From NCBI RefSeq assembly GCF_023115425.1, contig NZ_CP096032.1, positions 868,001 through 932,000 of the forward strand: a stretch of DNA of 64,000 nt. The letters run 5' to 3'. Positions 29,854 through 39,342 of this stretch are shown here, in pieces. Position 1 is the first letter of the stretch. The number at the start of each line of letters is the position of its first letter. The notes below the pieces were generated by a model that made no database searches, was not told the DNA's origin, and saw nothing but the letters and a program-made list of their open reading frames with translations. This DNA comes from Synechococcus sp. A10-1-5-1 (lineage in GTDB: Bacteria > Cyanobacteriota > Cyanobacteriia > PCC-6307 > Cyanobiaceae). The translations under genes were made by a program, and so were the position numbers.

Positions 29854-30488
29854 AGGGGATCGAGGGCGAGCAGGGGGCGCAGCAGCGCAGGCGGCTCACT
29901 GATCGGACTCTTCAGCCGGGGAAAGATCCAAAGGGCCACCGCATGCAAGGCCAGCACGTAGATCAGGTTTTGAAGCAGCACCAGGGCAAGGGCCATCAGC
30001 TGCACCTGAACCAGATCCGGACCACCACCGATGTGAACCAAGCCCAGCAGGCGATCGAGAACCTGGGAGGCCGCGGAGGTGATCAGCACCCACAGGTTCT
30101 CGCCCAACAGGATCGAAAGCACCGCCACCCGCACCAGGAAGCCGCCACTGCCGATCAACAGACCCACGCCCCAGCTCAGGTACCAACTCAGGCGCCGGCT
30201 CCAACACCAACCGAGCCAAAGGGCTAGGAACCCATAGGGGAAGAGCACCAACGGGCCGCGAATCGGCCCCATCAAGGCCACCAGCAGCAGGGCCGCCACG
30301 GTGACGCCTTCCACCGCGCAGCGCCCGTTGTGGCGAAGCTGAAGCAGGGCCAGGGGCAGAGGTAAGGCCAAGCGAAACAGAGCGCCTCCGACCGGGAGGT
30401 AGTACAGGCCAACCCAGAGCAACGCCGTGGCGGCCGCCAGATAGGCCGTATCGGTGAGCTGTCGGGCCTGACGGCGACTCAAGGACAT
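29850..30488 (-). CDS. DUF2232 family membrane protein
   Basis: Integral membrane protein of 212 residues with about six hydrophobic segments. The start MSLSRRQARQLTDTAYLAAATALLW and the second part LRHNGRCAVEGVTVAALLLVALMGPIRGPLV match the cyanobacterial DUF2232 family. Function unknown; some members resemble S-component-like or transporter-associated proteins. In a minus-strand chain with the CobT-like gene and, after 14 bases, the upstream lipoprotein gene. Confidence 0.78.
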   Translation of the reverse strand: MSLSRRQARQLTDTAYLAAATALLWVGLYYLPVGGALFRLALPLPLALLQLRHNGRCAVEGVTVAALLLVALMGPIRGPLVLFPYGFLALWLGWCWSRRLSWYLSWGVGLLIGSGGFLVRVAVLSILLGENLWVLITSAASQVLDRLLGLVHIGGGPDLVQVQLMALALVLLQNLIYVLALHAVALWIFPRLKSPISEPPALLRPLLALDPL

Positions 30489-30502
30489 GGGTAGAGGCCG
30501 GC

Positions 30503-30925
30503 CTAGCGCGGATCAGGCGCAGGGGTACGTGTTGGCGTTGTCCCGTCGGAAACGCGCTCAATGGTCTCCACTTCAAAGGCCAAACCAGCGGCGCGCAAGG
30601 CCTGGGTCAGCACCTCCGCAGGGGCGGAGGGGTCAGCGGCGGGCAACTTGATCGTGACCCGATAGGGGGCCGGAGGGGAGCTCCGACGAGGAGCAGCCGG
30701 GGTCTGAGGAGGCTTCGGCGTGGGCTTTTGCACCACCGGCGGCTCATCCTTCTTGGCGGCCGGTGCAGGGGCAGCCGGTTGGCTGGGGGGCGCAGGGGAT
30801 GGGGCCGGTGCAGCAGGGAGGGGGTCCGAGAAACTGCGGGAGAGCTGATCGCCCAGGGGCGTGCCCTGGCAACCGGAGAGGGCGGCTGCCAGGAGCACGA
30901 GCGAACCCCAGCGCAGATGCGCCAT
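30503..30925 (-). CDS. Small Pro-rich lipoprotein of unknown function
   Basis: 140 residues. A signal peptide ending in the lipobox LSGC (Cys19) is followed by a long Pro/Ala spacer (about 35-85) and a compact C-terminal domain with YRVTIKLPAADPSAPAEVL and AGLAFEVETIERV. The layout, a lipid anchor, flexible spacer and small beta-alpha domain, suggests a periplasmic binding or peptidoglycan-crossing role, but I recognise no family. Its ATG shares base 30925 with the topA stop, which fits one mRNA. Confidence 0.7.
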   Translation of the reverse strand: MAHLRWGSLVLLAAALSGCQGTPLGDQLSRSFSDPLPAAPAPSPAPPSQPAAPAPAAKKDEPPVVQKPTPKPPQTPAAPRRSSPPAPYRVTIKLPAADPSAPAEVLTQALRAAGLAFEVETIERVSDGTTPTRTPAPDPR

Positions 30926-33657
30926 CAGCTATCAGCCGCCTTCACGATCCTCACAGCGCTGGCCCGCAGGCGACCTGTCTTGGTGGTGGCCGGAGCTTTC
31001 TTCGCGGCTGGCTTCTTGGCGGCTGGCTTCTTGGCGGCTGGCTTCTTGGCAGTCGTGGACTTCGCCGCGGTCTTGCGGCCCTTGCCCTTGCCAGCCGCGG
31101 CCTTGGCCGCCAGCAATTCCACCGCCTGCTCCAGGGTGATGGTGTCGGCTGTCGTCCCCTCGGGAAGTGAGGCGTTCACCTTGCCCTGCTTGACGTAAAG
31201 GCCATAGGGGCCATCAAAGAGCTGGATCGCCTCATCGGCTCCCTCGGGGGTGCCGATGTCCTTCAGCGCTGTGCGGCCACCACGGCCCCGCTTGGGCATG
31301 GCTAGCAATTCCAGGGCGCGGGAGAGGCCCACCATCAGGACATCGTCTTCGGCCTTCAAGGAGCGGTAGTCCTTTTCCCCCTTGCCCTTGTGGTGAACGA
31401 CGTAGGGGCCAAAGCGGCCCAAGCCGGCCTCCACCTTGCCGCCATCGGGGTGTTCCCCCAGGTGCCTGGGGAGACGCAACAAGCCGAGGGCGTCCTCAAG
31501 GGTGAGATCCTCGGGTTTGGTGCCCTTGGGCAGGGAGGCGCGCTTGGGCTTGGGGTTCTCGTCGCTGACCTGGCCGCGCTGCACGTAGGGCCCGTACTGA
31601 CCAAACAGCAGATAGACCAAATCGCCGGTCTCGGGATCTTCACCCAGCGATTCGGGACCATCCGCTTTCTGCTTGAGAATGAGCTCCGCTTTTTCAGAGT
31701 CGAGATCCGCAGGGGTGATCTCATTGGGGAGGGTGGCCTTCAGCAGCTCTTCACTGCCGTCATCAGCCACGCGCTTGGTCTCCAGGTAGGCACCAAAGCG
31801 GCCGATCCGCACCACACAGGGCAGACCTTCAAGAGCAATCGTTCGCGAGGCGGTGGGATCGATGTCCCCTTCGCGTTGCTGAACCTGGGTCTCGAGACCC
31901 TGGTCACCCTTGTAAAAACTTTCGAGGTAGGGCAACCACTGCACCTTGCCGGTCGAGATGTCGTCGAGGGTGCCCTCCATCCGCGCGGTGAAGCTCGTAT
32001 CCACCAGATCGGGGAAGTGCTCCTCCAGCAGGGCTGTGACTGCAAACGCCGTGAAGCTGGGGGTCAGCGAGTTGTTCTGCAGCGTCGCGTAACCGCGGTC
32101 AACAATCGTGCCGATGATCGATGCATAGGTGGAAGGGCGACCGATGCCCTCCTTCTCGAGCATCTTCACCAGGGCCGCTTCGCTGTAGCGAGCGGGGGGC
32201 TGGGTTTGGTGGCCCAATGCTTCCACCGCTTTACAGCTGGGGCTGTCGCCGGTTTTCAGGCTCGGCAGCAGCACTTCCTGACCTTCCAAAGCGGCATCGG
32301 GGTCATCGCTTCCCTCGACGTAGGCACGGAAGAAACCAGGAAAATCAATGCGCTTGCCATTGGCCCGGAAGTTGGCAGGCCCCAGGTTTCCGCCGTCGAC
32401 CTCGAGCTCAACGCTGAGCATGGTTAGACGGGCCTCCGCCATCTGGGAGGCAACGGTGCGTTTCCAGATCAGCTCATAGAGGGCCAGATCACGGCCATCC
32501 AGGCCGGTGGCCGAGGGGTCGCGGAAGCTTTCACCGGCGGGCCGGATCGCCTCGTGGGCCTCCTGGGCGTTGCGGGCCTTGGTGGAGAACTGACGGGGTG
32601 AACCGCTGAGGTAGTCCTTGCCGTACTTGTCAGCGACGCAATTGCGGGCCGCATTGATGGCCTGGTCACTGAGATGCACCGAGTCGGTGCGCATGTAGGT
32701 GATGAAGCCACGTTCGTACAGCCCCTGGGCCGTGCGCATGGTCTCGCGGGCCGAGAGACGCAGCTTGCGGTTGGCCTCCTGCTGCAGGGTGCTGGTGGTG
32801 AAGGGCGCCACCGGCTTGCGGGTGGTGGGCTTTTCCTCCACGGACGACACCCGCCAAGGGGCCGCCAAGACCGCTTCACGCAGGCTGCGGGCGTCGGCTT
32901 CGCTCAGCAAACGAACCTTGCTACCGGCCTTCAGCCCACCGGTGTTTTCGTCGAAATCCGACCCACCGGCAATGCGCTCGCCCTTGAGATGGGTGAGCTT
33001 GGCGTCAAAACTGCTGCTGCCCTTGGCCAGCTCAGCCTTGAGATCCCAGTAGCTGCCGCTCTTGAAGGCTCGGCGAGCCCGCTCGCGTTGCACCAGCAAC
33101 CGGACGGCCACGGACTGAACCCGGCCTGCACTGAGGCCCCAGGCGACCTTTTTCCAGAGCAGAGGAGAGAGCGTGTAGCCCACCAGGCGATCCAGGATCC
33201 GCCGTGTTTCCTGGGCATGGACAAGCTCCATGTCGAGCTCACGGGTCTGGTCGAGGGCCCGGCCGATGGCCTCTTTGGTGATCTCGTGGAACACCATCCG
33301 CTTGACCGGAACCTTCGGGTTCAGCAGCTGCAGCAGGTGCCAGCTGATGGATTCCCCTTCCCGGTCTTCGTCCGTAGCCAAGAGGAGTTGATCGGCGCCT
33401 TTGAGGGCGTCCTTGAGTTCTTTCACCACCTTCTTCTTGTCCTTCGGCACCACGTAAAGCGGCTCGAAGTCGTTGGTGGTGTTCACGCCGAGATTGGCCC
33501 ACTTCTCACCCTTGTGAGCCGCGGGGATCTCGCTGGCGTTGTTGGGCAAGTCACGCACGTGCCCCATTGAGGCTTCAACTTTGAAGTCCTTCGGCAAGAA
33601 CCCGCGGATGGTGCGGGCCTTGGTGGGGCTTTCAACGATGACGAGGGTGTGCGCCAC
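30925..33657 (-). CDS. topA: DNA topoisomerase I
   Basis: Type IA topoisomerase that relaxes negative supercoils. The Toprim motif is [15 protein letters not shown] (acidic D96, D98) and the active-site Tyr321 is in [10 protein letters not shown]. Several C-terminal beta modules carry [18 protein letters not shown] and YGLYVKQG; these replace the Cys zinc fingers of E. coli TopA. A Lys/Ala/Pro-rich tail ends the 910-residue chain. I chose GTG 33657 ([14 protein letters not shown]); the frame runs on to 33852 without homologous sequence. Divergent from ndhB. Confidence 0.95.
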   Translation of the reverse strand: MAHTLVIVESPTKARTIRGFLPKDFKVEASMGHVRDLPNNASEIPAAHKGEKWANLGVNTTNDFEPLYVVPKDKKKVVKELKDALKGADQLLLATDEDREGESISWHLLQLLNPKVPVKRMVFHEITKEAIGRALDQTRELDMELVHAQETRRILDRLVGYTLSPLLWKKVAWGLSAGRVQSVAVRLLVQRERARRAFKSGSYWDLKAELAKGSSSFDAKLTHLKGERIAGGSDFDENTGGLKAGSKVRLLSEADARSLREAVLAAPWRVSSVEEKPTTRKPVAPFTTSTLQQEANRKLRLSARETMRTAQGLYERGFITYMRTDSVHLSDQAINAARNCVADKYGKDYLSGSPRQFSTKARNAQEAHEAIRPAGESFRDPSATGLDGRDLALYELIWKRTVASQMAEARLTMLSVELEVDGGNLGPANFRANGKRIDFPGFFRAYVEGSDDPDAALEGQEVLLPSLKTGDSPSCKAVEALGHQTQPPARYSEAALVKMLEKEGIGRPSTYASIIGTIVDRGYATLQNNSLTPSFTAFAVTALLEEHFPDLVDTSFTARMEGTLDDISTGKVQWLPYLESFYKGDQGLETQVQQREGDIDPTASRTIALEGLPCVVRIGRFGAYLETKRVADDGSEELLKATLPNEITPADLDSEKAELILKQKADGPESLGEDPETGDLVYLLFGQYGPYVQRGQVSDENPKPKRASLPKGTKPEDLTLEDALGLLRLPRHLGEHPDGGKVEAGLGRFGPYVVHHKGKGEKDYRSLKAEDDVLMVGLSRALELLAMPKRGRGGRTALKDIGTPEGADEAIQLFDGPYGLYVKQGKVNASLPEGTTADTITLEQAVELLAAKAAAGKGKGRKTAAKSTTAKKPAAKKPAAKKPAAKKAPATTKTGRLRASAVRIVKAADS
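31004..31048. repeat. Three tandem 15-base repeats in the topA tail
   Basis: Unit GCGGCTGGCTTCTTG, three perfect copies, encodes KKPAA repeats on the minus strand. Such tails are histone H1-like and bind DNA without specificity. The copy number is likely to vary between strains. Confidence 0.9.
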
Positions 33658-33774
33658 AGGCAGGCGGTGAACCGCTTCCCTCTTTATCGCATCGGCGGTC
33701 AACCCCGTCGAGAAACGCCGAAGGATGACGCCAGCGCAGCTACAGTCCAGCCCAACGGGCGTGTTCCAACAGCT

Positions 33775-35358
33775 GTGCTCTCTCTTCTGGCTGCCGCCGA
33801 CACCGTTGCAACTGCGGCTGCACCAGCGGTGAGTGGCATTACATCGCTGCAACTCAATGCAGGTGCCATCGCGCCAGAAGGTGCTGTCTTACTGGCGATG
33901 GTGGCCTGCCTGCTCGTGGATCTGGCCGGCGAGAAAGCTGCTGCACGCTGGGTTCCACTGTTCTCTTACATCGGTCTGGGCGGAGCCCTGGGCCTGCTCG
34001 CCCTGCAATGGGATGCGGCGCCACTGGAGCCCTCATTCCTGGGCGCCTTCCTCGCCGACAACTTGGCCATCGCCTTCCGGGCCGTGGTCGCCGCCTCAAC
34101 GCTGGTCTCCCTTCTGATCAGCTGGCGCTATGTCGAGCGGGCCGGAACACCGGTTGGTGAATACGCCTCGATCCTCTTGGCTGCCACGCTCGGGGCCATG
34201 CTGCTCTGCGGCGCCACCGATCTGGTCAGCATTTTCGTCTCCCTCGAGACCCTCTCGGTCGCGAGCTACCTGCTGTCGGGCTACATGAAGCGCGATGCCC
34301 GCAGCTCTGAAGCAGCACTGAAATACCTGCTTGTCGGCTCAGCAGCAGCAGCCGTCTTTCTCTACGGCGCCTCCCTCCTCTACGGCCTGACAGGCGGCAG
34401 CACCAGCTTGGAGGCCGTGGGGCTGGCCCTACAAACCAGTGCCTCACCAGTCGCCGCCCTGGCGTTGGTGTTCGTCTTGGCAACGGTCGCCTTCAAGATC
34501 GCCGCGGTGCCTTTCCACCAGTGGACCCCTGACGTCTACGAAGGATCTCCGACCCCGGTGGTGGCGTTCCTCTCAGTGGGTTCTAAGGCCGCTGGCTTTG
34601 CTCTTGCTTTGCGGATCCTGGTGGGCTGCTTCGAGCCGTTCGAAGCCCAGTGGAAATTGCTGTTCACGGTCCTAGCCATCTTGAGCATGGTCCTAGGCAA
34701 CGTCGTTGCTCTGGCCCAGACTTCCATGAAACGGATGCTGGCCTACAGCTCGATTGGTCAGGCCGGTTTCGTGATGATCGGCTTGGTCTGCGGCACGGAA
34801 GACGGCTACGCCGCCATGGTCCTCTACATGGCGGCCTACCTCTTCATGAACCTGGGCGCCTTCGCCTGCATCATCCTGTTCTCCCTTCGCACTGGCAGTG
34901 ATCGCATCAGCGACTACGCCGGCCTGTACCAAAAGGACCCCCTGATCACCCTCGGCCTAAGCCTCTGCCTGCTGTCCTTGGGAGGCATTCCCCCGATGCT
35001 GGGCTTCTTCGGCAAGATCTACCTCTTCTTTGCCGGCTGGGCCGACCAGCAATATCTCCTGGTGGTGGTGGGTCTGCTGACCTCTGTGGTCTCGATCTAC
35101 TACTACATCTCTGTGATCAAGATGATGGTGGTCAAGGAGCCCCATGAGGCTTCTGAAGTGGTCAAGGCCTACCCCGACTTGAACTGGAGCCTGGCTGGAC
35201 TGCAACCGCTGCGCGCCGCACTGGTCTCCTGTGTGGTGGTGACCGCCGTTGGCGGCATCCTCTCCAACCCCCTCTTCAACTGGGCCAGTGGAGCCGTCTC
35301 TGGCACACCCATGCTCCAGAAAGCCCTGGCCTCGGCCGCGGGCCTCCCGGTTGGCTGA
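33775..35358 (+). CDS. ndhB: NAD(P)H-quinone oxidoreductase subunit 2 (NDH-1 subunit N)
   Basis: Membrane-arm antiporter-like subunit of NDH-1, used in respiration, cyclic electron flow and CO2 uptake. About 14 hydrophobic segments. Conserved charged sites include [17 protein letters not shown] (Glu in the lateral helix) and [20 protein letters not shown] (the central Lys region), with [17 protein letters not shown] further on. GTG 33775 gives 527 residues, near the usual 520. The open frame to 33649 overlaps topA and adds nothing recognisable. The stop overlaps the next start by one base. Confidence 0.95.
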   Translation: MLSLLAAADTVATAAAPAVSGITSLQLNAGAIAPEGAVLLAMVACLLVDLAGEKAAARWVPLFSYIGLGGALGLLALQWDAAPLEPSFLGAFLADNLAIAFRAVVAASTLVSLLISWRYVERAGTPVGEYASILLAATLGAMLLCGATDLVSIFVSLETLSVASYLLSGYMKRDARSSEAALKYLLVGSAAAAVFLYGASLLYGLTGGSTSLEAVGLALQTSASPVAALALVFVLATVAFKIAAVPFHQWTPDVYEGSPTPVVAFLSVGSKAAGFALALRILVGCFEPFEAQWKLLFTVLAILSMVLGNVVALAQTSMKRMLAYSSIGQAGFVMIGLVCGTEDGYAAMVLYMAAYLFMNLGAFACIILFSLRTGSDRISDYAGLYQKDPLITLGLSLCLLSLGGIPPMLGFFGKIYLFFAGWADQQYLLVVVGLLTSVVSIYYYISVIKMMVVKEPHEASEVVKAYPDLNWSLAGLQPLRAALVSCVVVTAVGGILSNPLFNWASGAVSGTPMLQKALASAAGLPVG

Positions 35359-36068
35359 TGACAAGCGGCACCGGGCCGGTCATTGCCGAACTCGAGCACA
35401 TCCGCAAGACCTACGGCAGCGGAGACACAACGGTCGTCGCTCTCGATGATCTGACCATGAGCGTTCGCCGCGGGGAGTACGTCGCCGTGATGGGCACCTC
35501 CGGTTCAGGCAAGAGCACAGCGATGAACATCCTGGGCTGCCTCGATCGACCCACGAGCGGCAGCTATCTCCTCAACGGCACCGCCGTCGAGGAGCTCACA
35601 GACGATCAACTGGCCGATCTTCGAAACCGCGAGCTGGGATTTGTCTTCCAGCAGTTTCATCTTCTCCAGGAGCTCACGGCCCTCGAGAACGTGATGTTGC
35701 CCATGGTCTACGCGGGAGTTACGGCCGAGGAGCGCGAGGAACGCGGCATCCATGCCCTCGAGCGCATCGGCCTTGGTGAGCGGCTCTACAACAAGCCCAA
35801 CCAACTCTCGGGCGGCCAGCAGCAGCGTGTCGCTCTGGCTCGCGCGATCATCAACCAACCCAATCTTCTGCTGGCGGACGAACCCACTGGAGCGCTCGAT
35901 TCCCGCACCACTGCCGAGGTTTTGGACCTCTTTGACGAGCTGCACCGGCAGCAGGGAATAACGATCCTGCTGGTCACCCACGAACACGACGTGGCAGCAC
36001 GGGCCCAACGGGTGGTCCATTTCCACGACGGTCGCCTGGTGAGCTCAGGCGCTGGCTCCCAGGTTTAA
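35358..36068 (+). CDS. ABC transporter ATP-binding protein (MacB/LolD/DevA-like)
   Basis: ATPase of the MacB-LolD-DevA group (236 residues). Walker A GTSGSGKST (about residues 46-54), FVFQQFHLLQELTALENV, signature LSGGQQQRVALARAI, Walker B LLLADEPTGALDS and switch His in LLVTHEHD are all intact. These ATPases drive mechanotransmission-type permeases that release lipids or export with an outer-membrane channel. No permease of that class adjoins it here, so its partner must be elsewhere. Starts on the last base of ndhB and overlaps the convergent M23 gene by four bases. Confidence 0.88.
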   Translation: MTSGTGPVIAELEHIRKTYGSGDTTVVALDDLTMSVRRGEYVAVMGTSGSGKSTAMNILGCLDRPTSGSYLLNGTAVEELTDDQLADLRNRELGFVFQQFHLLQELTALENVMLPMVYAGVTAEEREERGIHALERIGLGERLYNKPNQLSGGQQQRVALARAIINQPNLLLADEPTGALDSRTTAEVLDLFDELHRQQGITILLVTHEHDVAARAQRVVHFHDGRLVSSGAGSQV

Positions 36069-37030
36069 CCGCTAGGACGCTCCAGGCTGCTGATCAGCTG
36101 CCCCATCAGCAGGGCGACCGCATCGCTCCCGCGCAGGGCAGATCCAGCATCGAACTCCCCGGGATCCACGGCCACCCAGCCACCAGAAACCGGCTGACGC
36201 AGCTCGAAATGCAGGTGAGGGCCGGTGCTCAAGCCCGTGCTGCCCACCCGGCCCAACACCTCCCCTTGGAGCACACGATCACCGGCGCGGACATAGAGCT
36301 CCGAGAGATGGCCATAGAGGCTGCGCCGCCGCGGCCGTTGGTGCTCCACCTCCACCGCCAAGCCGTAGCCACCAGCCAAACCACTGCTCACCACCCGACC
36401 GGCCAAGGCCGCGACCACCGGGGTGCCCTCTGGGGCCGCCAGGTCATCTCCGGCATGGAGACGCCAGCCCCCCAGCAGAGGATGCAGACGCCAGCCAAAA
36501 CCGCTGGATTTGAAGGCAGAGCCAAGGATCGGCAACAGCAAACGCCGGTTGCCATTGCCCGCAACCGGTGCCGGCCGCGGAGTGACCCGAAACACCTTCG
36601 CCATGTCAAAGCGTCCGCCCAATAGGGCCGACACCGGGACCGACAAGGGAGGACGCCGCGATCCCTCCTGCCGCAACCCCCAACGCAGGGCTATGCCACC
36701 ACGGCATTCACGGGCGGAGAGTGCCCCACTCCGGCAGCCCTTTTGGAAGGCCCCCACATCCAGCGGCTGCAGATCCATGCCTCCCCGCCGCAGGGCTCGG
36801 CGCTCTGAGGGGGTGACAATGCCCTGACGCACCAAGGCATCGAGGGACTGATCAAAGCGCTTGGGGGGAGGGACAGCCTGAAGCTGTTGAAGCGATGGAC
36901 GCAGGGCGGGCTCTGGAGCCGGTATGGGCGGCGGAGCCAACGGTCCACCGGGCTCAGACGCCACAGGTCCAGCCAGCAGCAAGGGCGTCAGCAGCAGCCA
37001 ACGGAGCCGTGGGATGAGGATCACAGCCAC
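36065..37030 (-). CDS. M23 family metallopeptidase (LytM domain)
   Basis: Exported endopeptidase for peptidoglycan cross-links. Signal peptide at about 1-25, a Pro-rich linker, a helical region (60-110) with a Cys pair, then a LytM domain. The zinc ligands are His192 and Asp196 in LHAGDDLAAP and His274 in PHLHFEL, with catalytic His241 (YGHL); all are present, so it is probably active rather than a degenerate EnvC-type activator. Length is 321 residues. Confidence 0.88.
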   Translation of the reverse strand: MAVILIPRLRWLLLTPLLLAGPVASEPGGPLAPPPIPAPEPALRPSLQQLQAVPPPKRFDQSLDALVRQGIVTPSERRALRRGGMDLQPLDVGAFQKGCRSGALSARECRGGIALRWGLRQEGSRRPPLSVPVSALLGGRFDMAKVFRVTPRPAPVAGNGNRRLLLPILGSAFKSSGFGWRLHPLLGGWRLHAGDDLAAPEGTPVVAALAGRVVSSGLAGGYGLAVEVEHQRPRRRSLYGHLSELYVRAGDRVLQGEVLGRVGSTGLSTGPHLHFELRQPVSGGWVAVDPGEFDAGSALRGSDAVALLMGQLISSLERPSG

Positions 37031-37062
37031 CGGGGCACGAATGAAGCCAAGACTAGGAAGCC

Positions 37063-37809
37063 CTAAAAACGCCGCCGCAGGACCATCGCGCCCGAGGCGT
37101 TTTGGAGTTGCAGGCCACCATCACGGCTGAGTCCTCTGACGGTCCATTGCTGGCCATCGTGCTCAAACCCTCCGGAATTCCACAACCGCTGCTCAGCCTG
37201 ACGCCGCACCAGTTCCGGCTGGTCCGCCGCTGCTACGGCCCATTCCAGGGCCTGAAGGACGCGGGCTCCCAACTCCGCGGGCCGCTGCTGCCCCAGCAGC
37301 TGATGCAGGCTGACCGCTCCAGCAGGGACAGCATTGGAGCCGTTTAATCCCAAGCCCACCCGGGCATAGCGAAGGCGGCCAGCGCGCCAGGCCAGCCGCG
37401 GCAGGAAACCACAGAGCTTGAGGCCCGACACCAGCAAATCATTGGGCCACTTGATGGCGGGTGCCAGTCCCAGGTCCTCCAACTCAAGCGCCAAACCCAC
37501 GGCAACCGCCAAGGCCAGGGAGGCCGCCGCCTCCGGATCCGAGTGCCAAGGCAAGGCGGCACTGAGCCAGATCCCACCGGCTGGAGACGACCACGGGCGT
37601 CCCTGTTGCCCATGACCGAAGCCCTGGCGGCGGGCCAGGACCACGCGTGCTGCTGACCCCATCGGATCGTGCTTGATCCAACGGTCCAGCTCAATCTCGG
37701 TGCTGGCGCAGATTCGTCGCACCTGAATCCTCCACGGCAGGGGGTAGTCCCCGGGAGAGTGACGCAACTGCCGCGCCAGAACTCCGGCGCTTAAAGGCTT
37801 TGTAGCCAT
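37063..37809 (-). CDS. birA: Biotin-[acetyl-CoA-carboxylase] ligase
   Basis: Transfers biotin to the carboxyl carrier protein of acetyl-CoA carboxylase. The biotinyl-AMP motif region reads RRQGFGHGQQGRPWSSPAGG, followed by IKWPNDLLVSGLKLCGFL and a C-terminal beta domain. At 248 residues it is the short form without the N-terminal DNA-binding HTH of E. coli BirA, so it is not expected to act as a repressor. Overlaps the next minus-strand gene by 19 bases. Confidence 0.9.
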   Translation of the reverse strand: MATKPLSAGVLARQLRHSPGDYPLPWRIQVRRICASTEIELDRWIKHDPMGSAARVVLARRQGFGHGQQGRPWSSPAGGIWLSAALPWHSDPEAAASLALAVAVGLALELEDLGLAPAIKWPNDLLVSGLKLCGFLPRLAWRAGRLRYARVGLGLNGSNAVPAGAVSLHQLLGQQRPAELGARVLQALEWAVAAADQPELVRRQAEQRLWNSGGFEHDGQQWTVRGLSRDGGLQLQNASGAMVLRRRF

Positions 37810-38999
37810 GCCCCCATGCGCTGGGCGCCAGCCTCCAGGGCCGCCATGTCATGCACCAAGGCCAGGCGTGCAAACCCCTCTCCCCCCTCGCCAAAGCCAT
37901 TACCAGGGGTTAGGCAGACCCCCGTTGCGTCCAGCAACTGCCCGCAGAACTGCTCGGAGTTCCAACCGCGCAGACGAGCCTGCTCGGGCAAGGCAAGCCA
38001 GAGATAGAGCGCCATCGACGGACAGCGAACGGGCCAACCCGCCCCCGCCAAGGCCGCCATCATCCGGTCCCTGCGCTCCCGGTAGATCGGTTTCAGCCGC
38101 TCGGGCCAATCTGGCGCCTGCGCAAGGGCCGCGATTCCCCCAGCCTGAAGGGCCAAGGACTGGTTGAAATCCACCACACCCTTGAGTTGGCGGAGCGCTT
38201 GGATCAGCGGAGCGGCGCCGATCGCGAAGGCCATCCGGAACCCACCAAGACACCAGCCCTTGGAGAACGAGAAGAACTCAATGCCGCACTGGCGCCAATG
38301 GGGTGAACGGAGCAGGGACGGTGCCTCCCCCTCGAGGGCTAGATCGACATAGGGGTTGTCGTGGGCGAAGACCAGACCATGGCGGACAGCCCTCGAGGCC
38401 GCCTCATCGACCCAGGCCTGCTCGCCGGTGGTCGCCGTTGGGTTGTGGGGGAACCCCAGGACCATCAACTTGAGCGCATCCCACTCGGAATCACTCAGTT
38501 GATCAAAGTTGGGAGCAAAGCCCCGCTCCTTCTCGAGCCGCAGGAAACGCGGCTGGGCAGAAGCCAAGCGCAGCCCCCCCAGGTGGGAGGGATAAAAGGG
38601 ATCAAGCAGCAGGGCGGAATCCCCGGGGTTGAGCACCGCCAGCGGCAGGTGGGCTGTTCCCTCCTGGGAACCCACCAGAAACAGGACCTCAGTGGCTGGA
38701 TCCACAGCCACACCAAAGCGACGCTGGGCCCAGGCGGCGACCGCCTCGCGCAAGGGGGCGGTCGCGCCGTGAAGGCAATAGGAAGAACTATCTGGCTCCC
38801 CTAAACGTTGACGGATCGCCTCAATCGCCACCGGGGGGGGTTGAAGATCCGTCGACCCCAACGACAAATCAAGTAGGGGGGCCAGCCCGGCCTCGGACCG
38901 GGCCCGATAGGCCACCTTGCGTTTGTCGTTGCGGGCAAAAACGCCGCTACCTAGGCCACGAACCCGTTCAGAAATCGTGAACGGATCAGAGCTGGGCAT
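37791..38999 (-). CDS. Class I/II PLP-dependent aminotransferase
   Basis: Fold-type I aminotransferase (402 residues). Motifs: LLDLSLGSTDLQPP, SSYCLHGATAPLREAVAAWA, GSQEGTAHLPLAVLNPGD, GFPHNPTATTGEQAWVDE, AHDNPYVDLALEG and the PLP Lys in FFSFSKGWCLGGFRMAFAIG. It resembles LL-diaminopimelate or aspartate-type aminotransferases, but the precise substrate is not clear. I chose ATG 38999 (MPSSDPFTISERV), which overlaps trxA by 14 bases. Confidence 0.82.
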   Translation of the reverse strand: MPSSDPFTISERVRGLGSGVFARNDKRKVAYRARSEAGLAPLLDLSLGSTDLQPPPVAIEAIRQRLGEPDSSSYCLHGATAPLREAVAAWAQRRFGVAVDPATEVLFLVGSQEGTAHLPLAVLNPGDSALLLDPFYPSHLGGLRLASAQPRFLRLEKERGFAPNFDQLSDSEWDALKLMVLGFPHNPTATTGEQAWVDEAASRAVRHGLVFAHDNPYVDLALEGEAPSLLRSPHWRQCGIEFFSFSKGWCLGGFRMAFAIGAAPLIQALRQLKGVVDFNQSLALQAGGIAALAQAPDWPERLKPIYRERRDRMMAALAGAGWPVRCPSMALYLWLALPEQARLRGWNSEQFCGQLLDATGVCLTPGNGFGEGGEGFARLALVHDMAALEAGAQRMGAWLQSL

Positions 39000-39318
39000 C
39001 CAAGAAACCCTGGAGCTGGGACTTGGCCATGGCACCCTCGTGGCGGGCAATTTCTTGGCCGTCCTTAAAGAGCAACAGGGCGGGCAGTCCCTGGACCTGC
39101 ATCCGGTCGCGGCTGGAGGGATTGGGATCCGCTTCCAACTTGCCCACGGTCAGACGACCGGCGTACTCCTCAGCCGCCCAATCCATCAGCGGGGCCATCA
39201 GGCGGCAGGGGCCGCACCAGGTGGCCCAAACATCGACCAGCACCGGGGTCGAGCACTCCAGCACCTCGGCCTGGAAGTTGGCATCGGTGAGCTGAATAAC
39301 GGACACGGCGGCAGACAT
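38986..39318 (-). CDS. trxA: Thioredoxin
   Basis: Thiol-disulfide reductant (110 residues). The redox site WCGPC is at 34-38, preceded by VLVDVWATWCGPCR, and the cis-Pro is in QGLPALLLF. The region after the active site, GKLEADPNPSSRDRMQVQGLP, departs from standard m-type thioredoxins, so it may serve a special partner. Transcribed with the aminotransferase; 24 bases after vipp1. Confidence 0.9.
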   Translation of the reverse strand: MSAAVSVIQLTDANFQAEVLECSTPVLVDVWATWCGPCRLMAPLMDWAAEEYAGRLTVGKLEADPNPSSRDRMQVQGLPALLLFKDGQEIARHEGAMAKSQLQGFLDAQL

Positions 39319-39342
39319 GGGTGAGGCGATTGTATGGAGGGC

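Noticed and set aside
31390-32427. Long plus-strand ORF (345 residues) antisense to topA
   Set aside because: Shadow of topA codon bias; no family signature, no credible start context.
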